The position numbers were made by a program, and so were the translations under genes. A model generated the notes under the pieces. That model was not told the DNA's origin, did no database searches, and saw only the letters and a list, made by a program, of their open reading frames with translations. 64,000 nt of DNA from Gilliamella sp. ESL0441 (GTDB lineage: Bacteria > Pseudomonadota > Gammaproteobacteria > Enterobacterales > Orbaceae). Position 1 is the stretch's first letter; the number at the start of each line of letters is the position of its first letter. Location: NCBI RefSeq assembly GCF_019469185.1, contig NZ_CP048264.1, positions 682,001 through 746,000 of the forward strand, in the 5' to 3' direction. Below, in pieces: positions 11,501 through 21,800 of the stretch.

Positions 11501-11889
11501 ATGCAATAAACAAAAAGGAGCCCGATAAAGAAAAATTATACGCACTGCGAAAACAATACTATTACTTCGATAGTCCCAAAGGAAGCCCAAACATTGATTA
11601 CTCTAAGCCCGGTATGATGTATTTGGATGAGGCTTTAGGCGCTGGGGTTTTGAAGGATGATAATTATCGGGCAATCAAACAGCTTGAAAAAATCACCCCA
11701 GATATGGACGAAGTCTATGATGCCTCACTACTGTTTAGGGCATATATGCAGCAAAAAAAACTAGATTATGCATTGGAGAGAATGGAAAGAAAACTCGATA
11801 CTACTGAACTAAAACAGGTGTACCAAACAGCGCAAAAACGCCTGCCACAATATCAAGAATACTGGCAGGAAAAGTTAGCCAAATTATAA
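8530..11889 (+). CDS. WGR-domain array protein, copy 4
   Basis: This 1119-aa paralog combines the type A WGR-like domain, the LDEW-type linker (WFYLDEWVGEGQPNPFDF) and central module b (KVLSPSTKVFQTLVKDTLEV), which is otherwise seen only in copy 8. Downstream it has helical module Y, marked by an inserted Gly/Cys-rich loop (ELGAGGIACCSHVFF) and LTQGQHMSELS. It ends with C-terminal module Q (FDLDELDSDGSSCEAFVFAP). Module Q is shared with copy 2, so neighbouring modules have different nearest relatives. ATG at 8530 is preceded by AGGAAAA. No key catalytic motif is recognisable. Cytoplasmic location is inferred from the absence of a signal peptide or TM segment. Confidence 0.8.
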   Translation: MKKYLEYSDLQSNKFWYITQQDESLTIVFGKVGTKGQTQVKTFSSPADAEKEANKLIKSKIKKGYEEKAIPPTLEQSTCTEKTIIKMPDAPKPKYHPKPIPPKDVIDDGKEKPWFYLDEWVGEGQPNPFDFDELRKVPPKKVAPVKQPPKQSDAPIKKETVTKTPQEQEFDNLKVLLRKYIKEGEQFDIEATFEQLKVLSPSTKVFQTLVKDTLEVIFSKFINKISSMHFDCITYLLTIKDTNIVVKDFYAQGVLKYIYDNYQTRPDSIHRLAEEYLNDYPVQMADKIASTLQHIVDSIRAGGEDNIPAFKLPNHTYGFYITFDEKYLKIYALNRDRNPKSYQSFAISDIEYNEPQYSDQINNQYFVPLLTEKLQKMLDNGFFEGITDHYFRIAFCDEDNIFIETPIEQTYRQTKILELERDLKYLEQSDEYDVDLLTDTIDEYFAYNGVIDHYDTDRILALLKKYLYSGEKEAESKGRSLLWKHTHVDFKKWWLVYLQFEWENFGFKYADIHIQDLVDKGYEPAILQKQAWDKLGIIDSKLGKKDNSDNQSETERFYDTFTETDVFCETDTIIARAMPWGGEIYLRFKQESEQAYSDALNYLNSLMAKGYSKIFEGHWLHIYFVAKPEYYSEFAKYVEEYEDFEELELGAGGIACCSHVFFRKAAMYESLHDKIREFVDLTMYEFDYSFDLQDEYNSVAGAFAAIALAMTDVKHMDLAIKFALETDGDHEYLAGNFGIVLEKYWGITPETAVAIALLQLTQGQHMSELSNQFYKIPQNLASLTDYYSMNEPKNPYCKLTYLVKYLFGEPRYSLKKLKKLFNNATDPQEKLIYANFHDLALEALKDEGEGSGQPIIYNISPKPESDAEPLIINEQDFIENPPCVITPLEAKKRGFDLDELDSDGSSCEAFVFAPLTITNPYLFDHLIEFIKSRKKITANSSIIWGAEQAYRFGKKVVIDFSGTPYQVGMGIYGKNQAQLIYGVMDFAKIADAINKKEPDKEKLYALRKQYYYFDSPKGSPNIDYSKPGMMYLDEALGAGVLKDDNYRAIKQLEKITPDMDEVYDASLLFRAYMQQKKLDYALERMERKLDTTELKQVYQTAQKRLPQYQEYWQEKLAKL

Positions 11890-11908
11890 AAAATAAAATC
11901 ATAAAAAG

Positions 11909-11920
11909 GGGCTTATGCCC
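11909..11920 (-). terminator. Spacer hairpin 4 (shortened)
   Basis: One C of the usual arm is missing, leaving GGGC-TTAT-GCCC. The minus-strand T-rich flank is kept. Confidence 0.4.
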
Positions 11921-11993
11921 AAAAAAACAATAGGATAAATTTAATTTATTCTGATAAATATAAAAAAGATAAGTATTAGGAAAACATAACACA

Positions 11994-14900
11994 ATGAAAA
12001 AGTATCTAGAATATAGCGATTTACAATCAAACAAATTTTGGTATATCGAGCAAAAAGATAACCTTTACACGGTGCTTTACGGTGCGGTTGGAACCGAAGG
12101 GCAAAAGAACACTAAGACCTTTGCCTCGCAGGCGGAAGCAGAAAAAGAAGCTGTCAAAATAATAACATCAAAAATAAAAAAGGGTTATCAAGAAAAAACC
12201 ATACCAGCAACCCTATTGCCCGCGATAGCCCGATTGAGTCAAATTGTCAAAATGCCTGATGCCCCAAAACCGAAAAACCACCCAAAACTCACACCACCCA
12301 AAGATGTGATTGATGACGGTAAAGAAAAACCATGGTTTGATCTTGATGAATGGGCTGATGAAGGTCAACCTAACCCATTTGATTTTGATGAATTACGTAA
12401 AGTTCCGCCTAAAAAAGTTGCTCCAGTTAAACAACCACCAAAACAAAGTAATACCCCGATTAAAAAAGAAACAGTCACCAAAACACCACAAGAAAAAGAA
12501 TTTGATAACTTAAAAGTTTTGTTACGAAAATATATAAAGCAAGGTGAGCAGTTCGATATTGAAGCTAAGTTCGAACAATTAAAAGCGTTAAGTCCAAACA
12601 ATAAGGAATTTCAAATTTTCATCAAAGATATGCTTCAAATGATATTTTCAAAATTTATGAAGAAAATATCACCGATTCACTTTGATTGCATTCCTTATCT
12701 TTTGAGAGTCAGAGATCCAGAAATTCTTTTCCAAGAAATCTTTGCACAAGGTGTGATGAAATATATTTATGACCGTTATCAGACTCATGCCGAATCAATC
12801 CATCAGCTGGCTGAACAATATCTAACCGATTATCCAATACAAATGGTGGATAAAATAGTTAACGCATTACAGAGTATTTTTGAAACTACCCAGACAGGAG
12901 GTGAAAAAAATATTTCAGTTAACAAATTCCCTGAAAATGTTTGTGGCTTTAATATTACCTTTGATTATAAAACGCTGGAAATATATGCTTTATTTAATGA
13001 ACGAAATTCCAAACGCTATTATTCAGAAAGTCTAAATGAGCTAGAATATGATGGGACTAGTTATGGCGTTGAGATAAATAATCAATACTTTGTTCCATTA
13101 CTTACCAAAAAACTCCAGAAAATGCTGGATGATGGTTTTTTTGGTGGTATGACTGATAAATATTTCAGAATTGCCCTTTTCCAAACAGATAATATTCTTA
13201 TTGAAATACCAATAGAACAAACCTACCGACAAACAAGGATATTTAAGCTTGAAAGCGACCTAAAATATCTCGAGCAATCAGAAGAATATTATGCAGATTT
13301 GCTAACTGACACGGTTGAGGAATATTTTGCCCTTAATGGCGTTATTGAGCAATACGATACCGATAGAATTTTAGCATTACTAAAAAAATATCTTTATTCA
13401 GGTGAGAAAGAGGCTGAATCGAAAGGACGTTCACTGTTAAGGAAATACGACGATTTTGATTATAACAAATGGCATTTAGTTGATTTACAGTTTGAATGGG
13501 CTAATTTTGATTATAGATATGCTTATAACGGTGTTGAATGCTTAGTTGATAAAGGATATGAACCAGCAATTCTACAAAAACAAGCGTGGGATAAACTGGG
13601 CATTATTGATAACAAGCCTGATAGCAAGCCAGAAAAAAAAGACGATCCAGACGATCAATCAGAAACCGAACGTTTTTATGATACTTTTACTGAAACTGAT
13701 GTTTTTTGTGAAACTGAAACCATTATCGCCAGAGCCATGCCAACGGGTGGTGAAATTTACTTACGCTTTAAACAAGAAAGTGAACAGGCATATTCCGATG
13801 CGCTTGATTATTTAAATAACTTAATGGCAAAAGGTTATTCAAAAATATTTGAGGGGCATTGGCTTCATATTTATTTTGTTGCCAAGCCTGAATACTATTC
13901 TGAATTCGCTAAATACGTTAAAAAATATGTACACTTTGAAGAATATGAACTAGGGATGGGGATAGCTTGTTGTTCACATGTCTTTTTCCGCAAAGCAGCC
14001 ATGTACGAAAGTTTACATGATAAAATAAGAGAGTTTGTTGACTTAACCATGTATGAATTTGATTATAGTTTTGATTTACAAGATGAATATAGTTCAGTCG
14101 CCGGGGCATTTGCTGCTATTGCCCTGGCAATGACGGATGTGAAACATATGGATTTGGCTATTAAATTTGCAAATGAAACCGATGGTGACCATGAATATTT
14201 GGCAGGTAATTTTGGTATTGTTCTTGAAAAATATTGGGGTATTACGCCCGAAACAGCGGTTGCGATTGCGCTATTGCAATTAACTCAAGGTCAACATATG
14301 TCTGAATTATCCAGTCAATTTTATGAAATTCCGCAAAATTTAGCTAGTTTGACCGATTATTACAGTATGAACGAGCCAAAAAATCCATATTGTAAATTGA
14401 CTTATTTAGTAAAATATCTTTTTGGTAAACCTAGTGATAGTCTTAAAAAGTTAAAAAAATTATTTAATAATGCGACTGATCCGCAAGAGAAATTGATTTA
14501 TGCTGATTTTTATAATTTAGTTTTAGAAGCTCTTGAGGAAGAAGGAGAAGGTAGCGGTCAACCAATTATTTATAACATCTCACCTAAACCAGAAAGCGAT
14601 GCCGAATCGCTAATCATTAATGAGCAAGATTTTATCGAAAATCCACCTTGTGTCATTACGCCATTGGAAGCTAAAAAACGCGGGTTTGATGTTGGTGAAT
14701 TGGAAACGTATGATTCCTCATGGAGAGCAATTATTTTTGCGCCATTAACGATAACCAATCCCTACATTTTCGACGCTATTATCCAATTTTATAAAGTGCA
14801 AAATAACATAGGTGTCCGCTCTGTTATCCTTTGGGGCACTGAACAAGCGTACTGTTTTGGTAAAAGGGTCGTGATTGATTTTAGTGGCACCCCTTATCAA

Positions 14901-15359
14901 GTGGGTATGGGAATTTATGGTAAAAACCAAGCTCAGCTAATTTATGGAGTAATGGATTTTGCAAAGATTGCTGTTGCAATGAACAAACAAGAGCCCGATA
15001 AAGAAAAATTATACGCACTGCGAAAACAATACTATTACTTCGATAGTCCCAAAGGAAGCCCAAACATTGATTACTCTAAGCCCGGTATAATGTATTTGGA
15101 TGAGGCTTTAAGCGCCGGGATTTATAAGGATGATAATTATCGGGCAATCAAGCAGCTTGAAAAAATCACCCCGGATATGGGCGAAGTGTATGATACCTCA
15201 CTATTGTTTATGGCATATATACAGCAGAAAAAACTAGATTATGCCATGGAGAAACTGCAAAGAATCGATACTACTGAACTAAAACAGGTATACCAAACAG
15301 CACAAAAACGCCTGCCACAATATCAAGAATACTGGCAGGAAAAGTTAGCCAAATTATAA
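11994..15359 (+). CDS. WGR-domain array protein, copy 5 (hybrid WGR domain)
   Basis: This 1121-aa paralog opens with type A residues 1-18 (MKKYLEYSDLQSNKFWYI) and then switches to type B (EQKDNLYTVLYGAVGTEGQ), otherwise the signature of copies 7 and 8. The switch falls in the shared string aaattttggtatatc near 12033-12047, so it is a recombination joint inside the WGR-like domain. The central part is module a with the 11 residues QTGGEKNISVN that copy 2 lacks. The helical part is module Y (GMGIACCSHVFF) and the C-terminus is module P. Near the C-terminus, one residue is missing from LQRKLDTTEL (here LQRIDTTEL). The frame is intact. Confidence 0.8.
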   Translation: MKKYLEYSDLQSNKFWYIEQKDNLYTVLYGAVGTEGQKNTKTFASQAEAEKEAVKIITSKIKKGYQEKTIPATLLPAIARLSQIVKMPDAPKPKNHPKLTPPKDVIDDGKEKPWFDLDEWADEGQPNPFDFDELRKVPPKKVAPVKQPPKQSNTPIKKETVTKTPQEKEFDNLKVLLRKYIKQGEQFDIEAKFEQLKALSPNNKEFQIFIKDMLQMIFSKFMKKISPIHFDCIPYLLRVRDPEILFQEIFAQGVMKYIYDRYQTHAESIHQLAEQYLTDYPIQMVDKIVNALQSIFETTQTGGEKNISVNKFPENVCGFNITFDYKTLEIYALFNERNSKRYYSESLNELEYDGTSYGVEINNQYFVPLLTKKLQKMLDDGFFGGMTDKYFRIALFQTDNILIEIPIEQTYRQTRIFKLESDLKYLEQSEEYYADLLTDTVEEYFALNGVIEQYDTDRILALLKKYLYSGEKEAESKGRSLLRKYDDFDYNKWHLVDLQFEWANFDYRYAYNGVECLVDKGYEPAILQKQAWDKLGIIDNKPDSKPEKKDDPDDQSETERFYDTFTETDVFCETETIIARAMPTGGEIYLRFKQESEQAYSDALDYLNNLMAKGYSKIFEGHWLHIYFVAKPEYYSEFAKYVKKYVHFEEYELGMGIACCSHVFFRKAAMYESLHDKIREFVDLTMYEFDYSFDLQDEYSSVAGAFAAIALAMTDVKHMDLAIKFANETDGDHEYLAGNFGIVLEKYWGITPETAVAIALLQLTQGQHMSELSSQFYEIPQNLASLTDYYSMNEPKNPYCKLTYLVKYLFGKPSDSLKKLKKLFNNATDPQEKLIYADFYNLVLEALEEEGEGSGQPIIYNISPKPESDAESLIINEQDFIENPPCVITPLEAKKRGFDVGELETYDSSWRAIIFAPLTITNPYIFDAIIQFYKVQNNIGVRSVILWGTEQAYCFGKRVVIDFSGTPYQVGMGIYGKNQAQLIYGVMDFAKIAVAMNKQEPDKEKLYALRKQYYYFDSPKGSPNIDYSKPGIMYLDEALSAGIYKDDNYRAIKQLEKITPDMGEVYDTSLLFMAYIQQKKLDYAMEKLQRIDTTELKQVYQTAQKRLPQYQEYWQEKLAKL

Positions 15360-15376
15360 TTAATAAAAAGGCTTAC

Positions 15377-15400
15377 TAATTGGGGCTTAAGCCCCAATTA
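15377..15400. repeat. Spacer hairpin 5: 24-bp perfect palindrome
   Basis: TAATTGGGGCTT is followed directly by its exact reverse complement. It replaces the shorter GGGGC hairpin of the other spacers. Neither side has an adjacent T-run: on the minus strand the T5 run is displaced by about 8 nt. It may act as a cruciform, an operator or a processing signal. Confidence 0.7.
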
Positions 15401-15464
15401 ACAGAATAAATTCAAATTATTCTAATAAATATAAAAAAGATAAGTATTAGGAAAACATAACACA

Positions 15465-18400
15465 ATGAAAAAGTATCTAGAATATAGCGATCTACAGTCA
15501 AACAAATTTTGGTATATCACCAAACAAAACGAATCACTAACAGTCGTATTTGGTAAGGTAGGGGCAAAAGGACAAACACAAGTTAAAACGTTTTTATCGC
15601 CTGCCGATGCGGAAAAAGAAGCCAACAAACTGATCAGATCGAAAATCAAAAAGGGCTATGAGGAAAAAGCAATCCCACCAGCGCTTGAACAATCAACCTG
15701 CATAGAAAAGCAAAGCCAAACAATCATCAAAATGCCCGATGCCCCAAAACCGAAATACCACCCCAAACCCACACCACCCAAAGATGTGAAGGATGACGGT
15801 AAAGAAAAACCGTGGTTTAATCTTCAAGGATGGTCATATGGAGGTCAACCTAACCCATTTGATTTTGAAGAGTTACGTAAGGTACCTCCCGTTCAACAAC
15901 CAACAAAAGAAATTAATAACCCGGTTGAAAAAGAAACTTTTACCAAAACAGCACAAGAACTAGAATTTGAAAATCTTAAAAATATGGTTCAAAAGCATAT
16001 TAGACAAGGTGATCAATTTGATGTCGAAGCTACTTTCAAAAGACTTAAAGTTCTTAGTGCATCAGAAACAGTATTTCAAACTTTAATAAAAAATGTACTT
16101 GAAGCTATTTTTTCTGATTTTGTTATTTTGGTTTCTCCAATTCATTTAGATATCTTAGCTTATCTTTTACCCATTAAACATTCAAATATGTTGATAAAAG
16201 AACAGAATGCTAAGGGAGTTTTGAAATACATTTATGACAATTATCAAAGCAATTTAACAGGTATTCATGGTTTAGTTGATAAATATCTAACCGCTTTTTT
16301 TAAAGATGTAGCTGAAGAGGTGGTGATTCAAGTTAAAAAATTAGTTGAGACAATTCGCTCTGGTGGAAGTGATAATATCCCTGCCTATAAACTTCCTAAT
16401 GCTACTTACGGATTTTTCATCAGAACGTTCAGTAAAGGATGTATTAAAATTTGTAGCCTGAACTATAACAAACGCTATATTGATTATACAGAACACAATT
16501 GTGATATGCAGTATCATAATCCAACACTTATCATCCAATATTTAACACAATTTTTAAAACCTAAATTACAACAAATGGTTGATCAAGGTTTTTTTGAGGG
16601 TCTTACCGAAAATTATTTTAAAATTGCATTTTTCAATCAATTTCAACCATTAGCGGATAAACGCTTGAAAGAGGATCACCTTAATGAATTAGCAAGAAAT
16701 ATTGAGGCAAATCTTCAAAAACTTGAAAAATCGGATGAATATGATATCGAACTCTTATCTGATACAGTTAAAGCGTATTTTGCTTCAGATGGCGTTATTC
16801 TGCATCTTAATACGGATAGAATTTTAGCATTACTAAAAAAATATCTTTATTCTGGTGAAGCTAACCCCCAAAAAATAAGTATAAGTCTTATAGAAGAATA
16901 TGCTGATTTTGACTTTAATAAATGGCATCTGGCTAACCTCCAATTCAAATGGAAAGATTTTGATTTTAAAGTTGCTTACAAAGGATTAAATCCTCTAATA
17001 AATGCTGGATATGAGCCAGCAATCATACAAAAACAAGAGTGGGATCAGCTGGGTGAAATTCATTACACACCCCGTATAATAGAAGATTCAATAAATCAAC
17101 ATGTAAATACATATTCTTATAACTCTTTTACTGAAAATGATGTTTTTTGTGAAACAGATGCTATTATTGCTAGAGCTATGTCAACAAATGGCAAAATCTA
17201 TTTGCGTTTCAAAGAAGAAAGTGAGAAGGCATATTCACAAGCACTTGATTATTTGAATGACTTAATGGCAAAAGACTATTCTAAAAAATTTGGTGGTTAT
17301 TGGCTTAATGTTTATTTTGTTACCAAGCCTGAATACTATCCTGAATTTGCTCGCATCATCAAACAATATCCTGATCTAGCCAGTAATTCTCATGCTTTTT
17401 TCCGAAAAGCAGCCATGTTCGAAAGTTTACATGATAAAATACGAAAATTTGTTGAATTAACAATGGAGAAATTTCACCATTGTTTAGATCTCCAAGATGA
17501 AGATAATTCTGTCGCAGGCACATTCGCTGCCATTGCTTTGACAATGACGGATGTAAAACATATGGATATGGCAATTAAATTTGCACTTGAGACCGATGAT
17601 GAACACGAATTTTTGGCAAGTTATTTTGGCAAAATATTGCAAAGACATTGGGGGATTACTCCAGAAACAGCGGTTGCGATTGCATTATTGCAATTGAGCT
17701 ATCAAGAACAACCTAATTTATCCAGTCAATTTTATAAAATACCGCAAAATCTTGCGGCGCTGACTGATTATTTTAATAGTGATGATATCCCTCATAAAAG
17801 TCGTAAAATTATTACTCTCGTTTCGAGCCTTTTTGGTAACGAAAAATATAGCTTAAAAAAACTAAAAGAGTTGTTTAGTGATGCGACTGATCCATTGGCA
17901 AAAGAAATTTATGCTGATTTTCATAATTTAGTTTTAGACGCTCTTAAGGAGGAAGGAGAAGCTAGCGGTCAGCCAATTATTTATAATATCTCACCTAAAC
18001 CAGAAAGCGAAGCTGTACAGCTAACAATAGATGAGCAAGATTTTATCGAAAATCCACCTTGTGTCATTACACCATTGCAAGCTAAAAAACGCGGGTTTGA
18101 TGTGAGAGAATTGGAAACTTATGATTCCTCATGGATAGCCGTTATTTTTGCCCCATTAACGATAACTAATCCCTATATTTTCGACGCTATTATCCAATTT
18201 CATAAAGTGCAAAATAACATAGATGTCCGCTCTGTTATCATTTGGGGCACTGAACAAGCGTACTGTTTTGGTAAAAAGGTCGTGATTGATTTTAGTGGCA
18301 CCCCCTATCAAGTAGGTATGGGAATTTATGGTAAAAACCAAGCTCAGCTAATTTATGGAGTAATGGATTTTGCAAAGATTGCAGAAGCAATGAACAAACA

Positions 18401-18773
18401 AGCGCCCGATAAAGAGAAATTATACGCACTAAGAAAACAACACTATTACTTCGATAGTCCAAAAGGAAGCCCAAACATTGACAGATCCAAGCCCGGTATA
18501 ATGTATTTGGATGAAGCTTTAGTCGCCGGAATTTTTAATGATAATAATTATCGGGCAATCAAGCAGCTTGAAAAAATCACCCCGGAAATGGGCGAAGTCT
18601 ATGATGCCTCACTATTGTTTATGGCATATATGCAGCAGAAAAAACTAGATTATGCATTGGAGAGAATAGAAAGAAAACTCGATACTACTGAACTAAAACA
18701 GGTGTACCAAACAGCGCAAAAACGCCTGCCACAATATCAAGAATACTGGCAGAAAAAGTTAGCGGAATTATAA
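15465..18773 (+). CDS. WGR-domain array protein, copy 6 (most divergent centre)
   Basis: This 1102-aa paralog has the type A WGR-like domain with four extra residues (EKQSQ) before the linker, and the LQGWSYGG linker shared with copy 3. Its central region (about residues 150-560) is the most divergent of the array, with its own central module d (KVLSASETVFQTLIKNVLEA, then KLVETIRSGGSDNIPAYKLP). From about 17400 it rejoins the family with helical module X, nearly identical in DNA to copy 1, and then C-terminal module P. Such a divergent core between near-identical ends argues that conversion homogenises the ends but not the centre. The stop is followed after only 3 nt by the spacer hairpin. 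Confidence 0.8.
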   Translation: MKKYLEYSDLQSNKFWYITKQNESLTVVFGKVGAKGQTQVKTFLSPADAEKEANKLIRSKIKKGYEEKAIPPALEQSTCIEKQSQTIIKMPDAPKPKYHPKPTPPKDVKDDGKEKPWFNLQGWSYGGQPNPFDFEELRKVPPVQQPTKEINNPVEKETFTKTAQELEFENLKNMVQKHIRQGDQFDVEATFKRLKVLSASETVFQTLIKNVLEAIFSDFVILVSPIHLDILAYLLPIKHSNMLIKEQNAKGVLKYIYDNYQSNLTGIHGLVDKYLTAFFKDVAEEVVIQVKKLVETIRSGGSDNIPAYKLPNATYGFFIRTFSKGCIKICSLNYNKRYIDYTEHNCDMQYHNPTLIIQYLTQFLKPKLQQMVDQGFFEGLTENYFKIAFFNQFQPLADKRLKEDHLNELARNIEANLQKLEKSDEYDIELLSDTVKAYFASDGVILHLNTDRILALLKKYLYSGEANPQKISISLIEEYADFDFNKWHLANLQFKWKDFDFKVAYKGLNPLINAGYEPAIIQKQEWDQLGEIHYTPRIIEDSINQHVNTYSYNSFTENDVFCETDAIIARAMSTNGKIYLRFKEESEKAYSQALDYLNDLMAKDYSKKFGGYWLNVYFVTKPEYYPEFARIIKQYPDLASNSHAFFRKAAMFESLHDKIRKFVELTMEKFHHCLDLQDEDNSVAGTFAAIALTMTDVKHMDMAIKFALETDDEHEFLASYFGKILQRHWGITPETAVAIALLQLSYQEQPNLSSQFYKIPQNLAALTDYFNSDDIPHKSRKIITLVSSLFGNEKYSLKKLKELFSDATDPLAKEIYADFHNLVLDALKEEGEASGQPIIYNISPKPESEAVQLTIDEQDFIENPPCVITPLQAKKRGFDVRELETYDSSWIAVIFAPLTITNPYIFDAIIQFHKVQNNIDVRSVIIWGTEQAYCFGKKVVIDFSGTPYQVGMGIYGKNQAQLIYGVMDFAKIAEAMNKQAPDKEKLYALRKQHYYFDSPKGSPNIDRSKPGIMYLDEALVAGIFNDNNYRAIKQLEKITPEMGEVYDASLLFMAYMQQKKLDYALERIERKLDTTELKQVYQTAQKRLPQYQEYWQKKLAEL

Positions 18774-18776
18774 AAA

Positions 18777-18790
18777 GGGGCTTATGCCCC
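18777..18790 (-). terminator. Spacer hairpin 6 (minus-oriented)
   Basis: GGGGC-TTAT-GCCCC placed 3 nt after the copy 6 stop, followed on the minus strand by TTTTTATAATT. This spacer is the shortest, at 91 bp. Confidence 0.5.
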
Positions 18791-18864
18791 AAAAACAATA
18801 GGATAAGTTTCATTTATTCTCATAAATATAATTAATAAAATAAGTATAAGGAAAACATAAAACA

Positions 18865-21800
18865 ATGAACCAATATTTTGAATGCATTGATGAAGAGAAT
18901 AATAAATTTTGGTATATCGAGCAAAAAGATAACCTTTACACGGTGCTTTACGGTGCGGTTGGAACCGAAGGGCAAAAGCACACTAAGACCTTTGCCTCGC
19001 AAGCGGAAGCAGAAAAAGAAGCTGTCAAAATAATAAAATCAAAAATTAAAAAGGGTTACCAAGAAAAAACCATACCAACAACCCTATTACCAGCGATAGC
19101 CCGATTAAGTCAAATTATCAAAATGCCCGATGCCCCAAAACCGAAATACCACCCAAAACCAATTCCACCTAAAGATATGATTGATGACGGTAAAGAAAAA
19201 CCATGGTTTGACCTCGACGAATGGGCTGATGAAGGTAAACCTAACCCATTTGATTTTGACGAGTTACGTAAAATTCCGCCTAAAAAAGTTGTTCAAGTTA
19301 AACAACCACCAAAACAAAGTAATACCCCGATTAAAAAAGAGACAGTCACTAAAACACCACAAGAACAAGAATTTGATAACTTAAAAATATTGTTACGAAA
19401 CTATATAAAGCAAGGTGAGCAATTCGATATTGAAGCGACATTTGAACAATTAAAAGCATTAAGTCCAAATGATCTTAAATTTCAAATTTTTATCAGAGAG
19501 ATGCTTCAACTCATTTTTTCAAAACTTATGAAGAACATCTCACCTATGCATTTTGATTGCATTACTTATCTTTTGAAAATTAGAGATCCAGAAAATAAAT
19601 TTGTAGGCATCTTTGCCCAAGGCGTGATGAAATATATTTATGACCACAACAAGACTCACGTCGAATCAATCCATCGTCTGGCTGAACAATATCTTACCGA
19701 TTATCCGATACAAATGGTGGATAAAATAGTTAACGCATTACAGAGCATTTTTAATACTACTCAGACAGAAGATGAAAAAAATATTCCAGCTAACAAATTC
19801 CCTGAAAATGTTTGTGGCTTTAATATCACCTTTGATTATAAAACGCTGGAAATCTATGCTTTATTCAATGAACGAAATTCCAAACGCTATTATTCAGAAA
19901 GTATAAATGAGCTAGAATATAATGCGAGTATTTATGGTGTTGAGATAAATAATCAATATTTAGTTCCACTACTTACCGAAAAACTTCAAAAAATGCTGGA
20001 TGATGGTTTTTTTGGTGATATGACTAGTAAATATTTCAGAATTAGTCTTTGTCAACCGGATAATATTCTTATCGAAACACCAATAGAACAAACCTACCGA
20101 CAAACCAAGATACTTGAGCTTGAAAGCGACCTAAAATATCTGGAGCAATCAGAAGAATATCATGCAGATTTGCTAACTAACACGGTTGAGGAATATTTTG
20201 CCTTCAATGGCATTATTGATAATTATGATACCGATAGAATTTTAGCATTATTAAAAAAATATCTTTATTCGGGTGAAAAAGAGGCTGAATCGAAGGGACG
20301 TTCTTTGTTAAGGAAATACGAAGATTTTGATTATAACAAATGGCGTTTAGTTGATTTACAGTTTGAATGGGCAAATTTTGGATTTAAATATGCTGATATA
20401 CATATTCAACCCTTAGTTGATAAAGGATATGAACCAGCAATTCTACAAAAACAAGCGTGGGATAAGCTGGGCATTATTGATAGTAAGTTAGGAAAAAAAG
20501 ACAATTCAGACAATCAATCAGAAACCGAACGTTTTTATGATACTTTTACTGAAACTGATGTTTTTTGTGAAACTGAAACCATTATCGCCAGAGCCATGCC
20601 AACGGGTGGTGAAATTTACTTACGCTTTAAACAAGAAAGCGAACAGGCATATTCCGATGCGCTTGATTATTTAAATAACTTAATGGCAAAAGGTTATTCA
20701 AATATATTTGAGGGGCATTGGCTTCATATTTATTTTGTTGCCAAGCCTGAATACTATTCTGAATTCGCTAAATACGTTAAAAAATATGTACACTTTGAAG
20801 AATTAGAGCTAGGGGCAGGAGGAATAGCTTGTTGTTCACATGTCTTTTTCCGCAAAGCAGCCATGTACGAAAGTTTACATGATAAAATTCGAGAGTTTGT
20901 TGACTTAACCATGTATGAATTTGATTATAGTTTTGATTTACAAGATGAATATAATTCAGTCGCCGGGGCATTTGCTGCTATTGCCCTGGCAATGACGGAT
21001 GTGAAACATATGGATTTGGCTATTAAATTTGCACTTGAAACCGATGGTGACCATGAATATCTGGCAGGTAATTTTGGTATTGTTCTTGAAAAATATTGGG
21101 GTATTACGCCCGAAACTGCGGTTGCGATTGCGCTATTGCAATTAACTCAAGGTCAACATATGTCTGAATTATCCAGTCAATTTTATAAAATTCCGCAAAA
21201 TTTAGCTAGTTTGACCGATTATTACAGTATGAACGAGCCAAAAAATCCATATTGTAAATTGAGTTATTTAGTAAAATATCTTTTTGGTAAACCTAGTGAT
21301 AGTCTTAAAAAGTTAAAAAAATTATTTAATAATGCGACGGATCCGCAAGAAAAGTTGATATATGCAGATTTTCATGATTTAGTTTTAGAAGCTCTTAAGG
21401 ATGAAGATGAAGTTAGCGGTCAACCAATTATTTATAACATCTCACCTAAGCCAGAAAGCGATGCCGAATCGCTAATCATTAATGAGCAAGATTTTATCGA
21501 AAATCCACCTTGTATCATTACACCATTGCAAGCTAAAAAGCGCGGGTTTGATGTTAGGGAATTGGAAACTTATGATTCCCCATGGAGAGCAGTAATTTTT
21601 TCCCCATTAACGATAACGAATCCCTACATTTTCGACGCTATTATCCAATTTCATAAAGTGCAAAATAACATAGGTGTCCGCTCTGTTATCATTTGGGGCA
21701 CTGAACAAGCGTACTGTTTTGGTAAAAAGGTCGTGATTGATTTCAGTGGCGCTCCCTATCAAGTGGGTATGGGAATTTATGGTAAAAACCAAGCTCAGCT

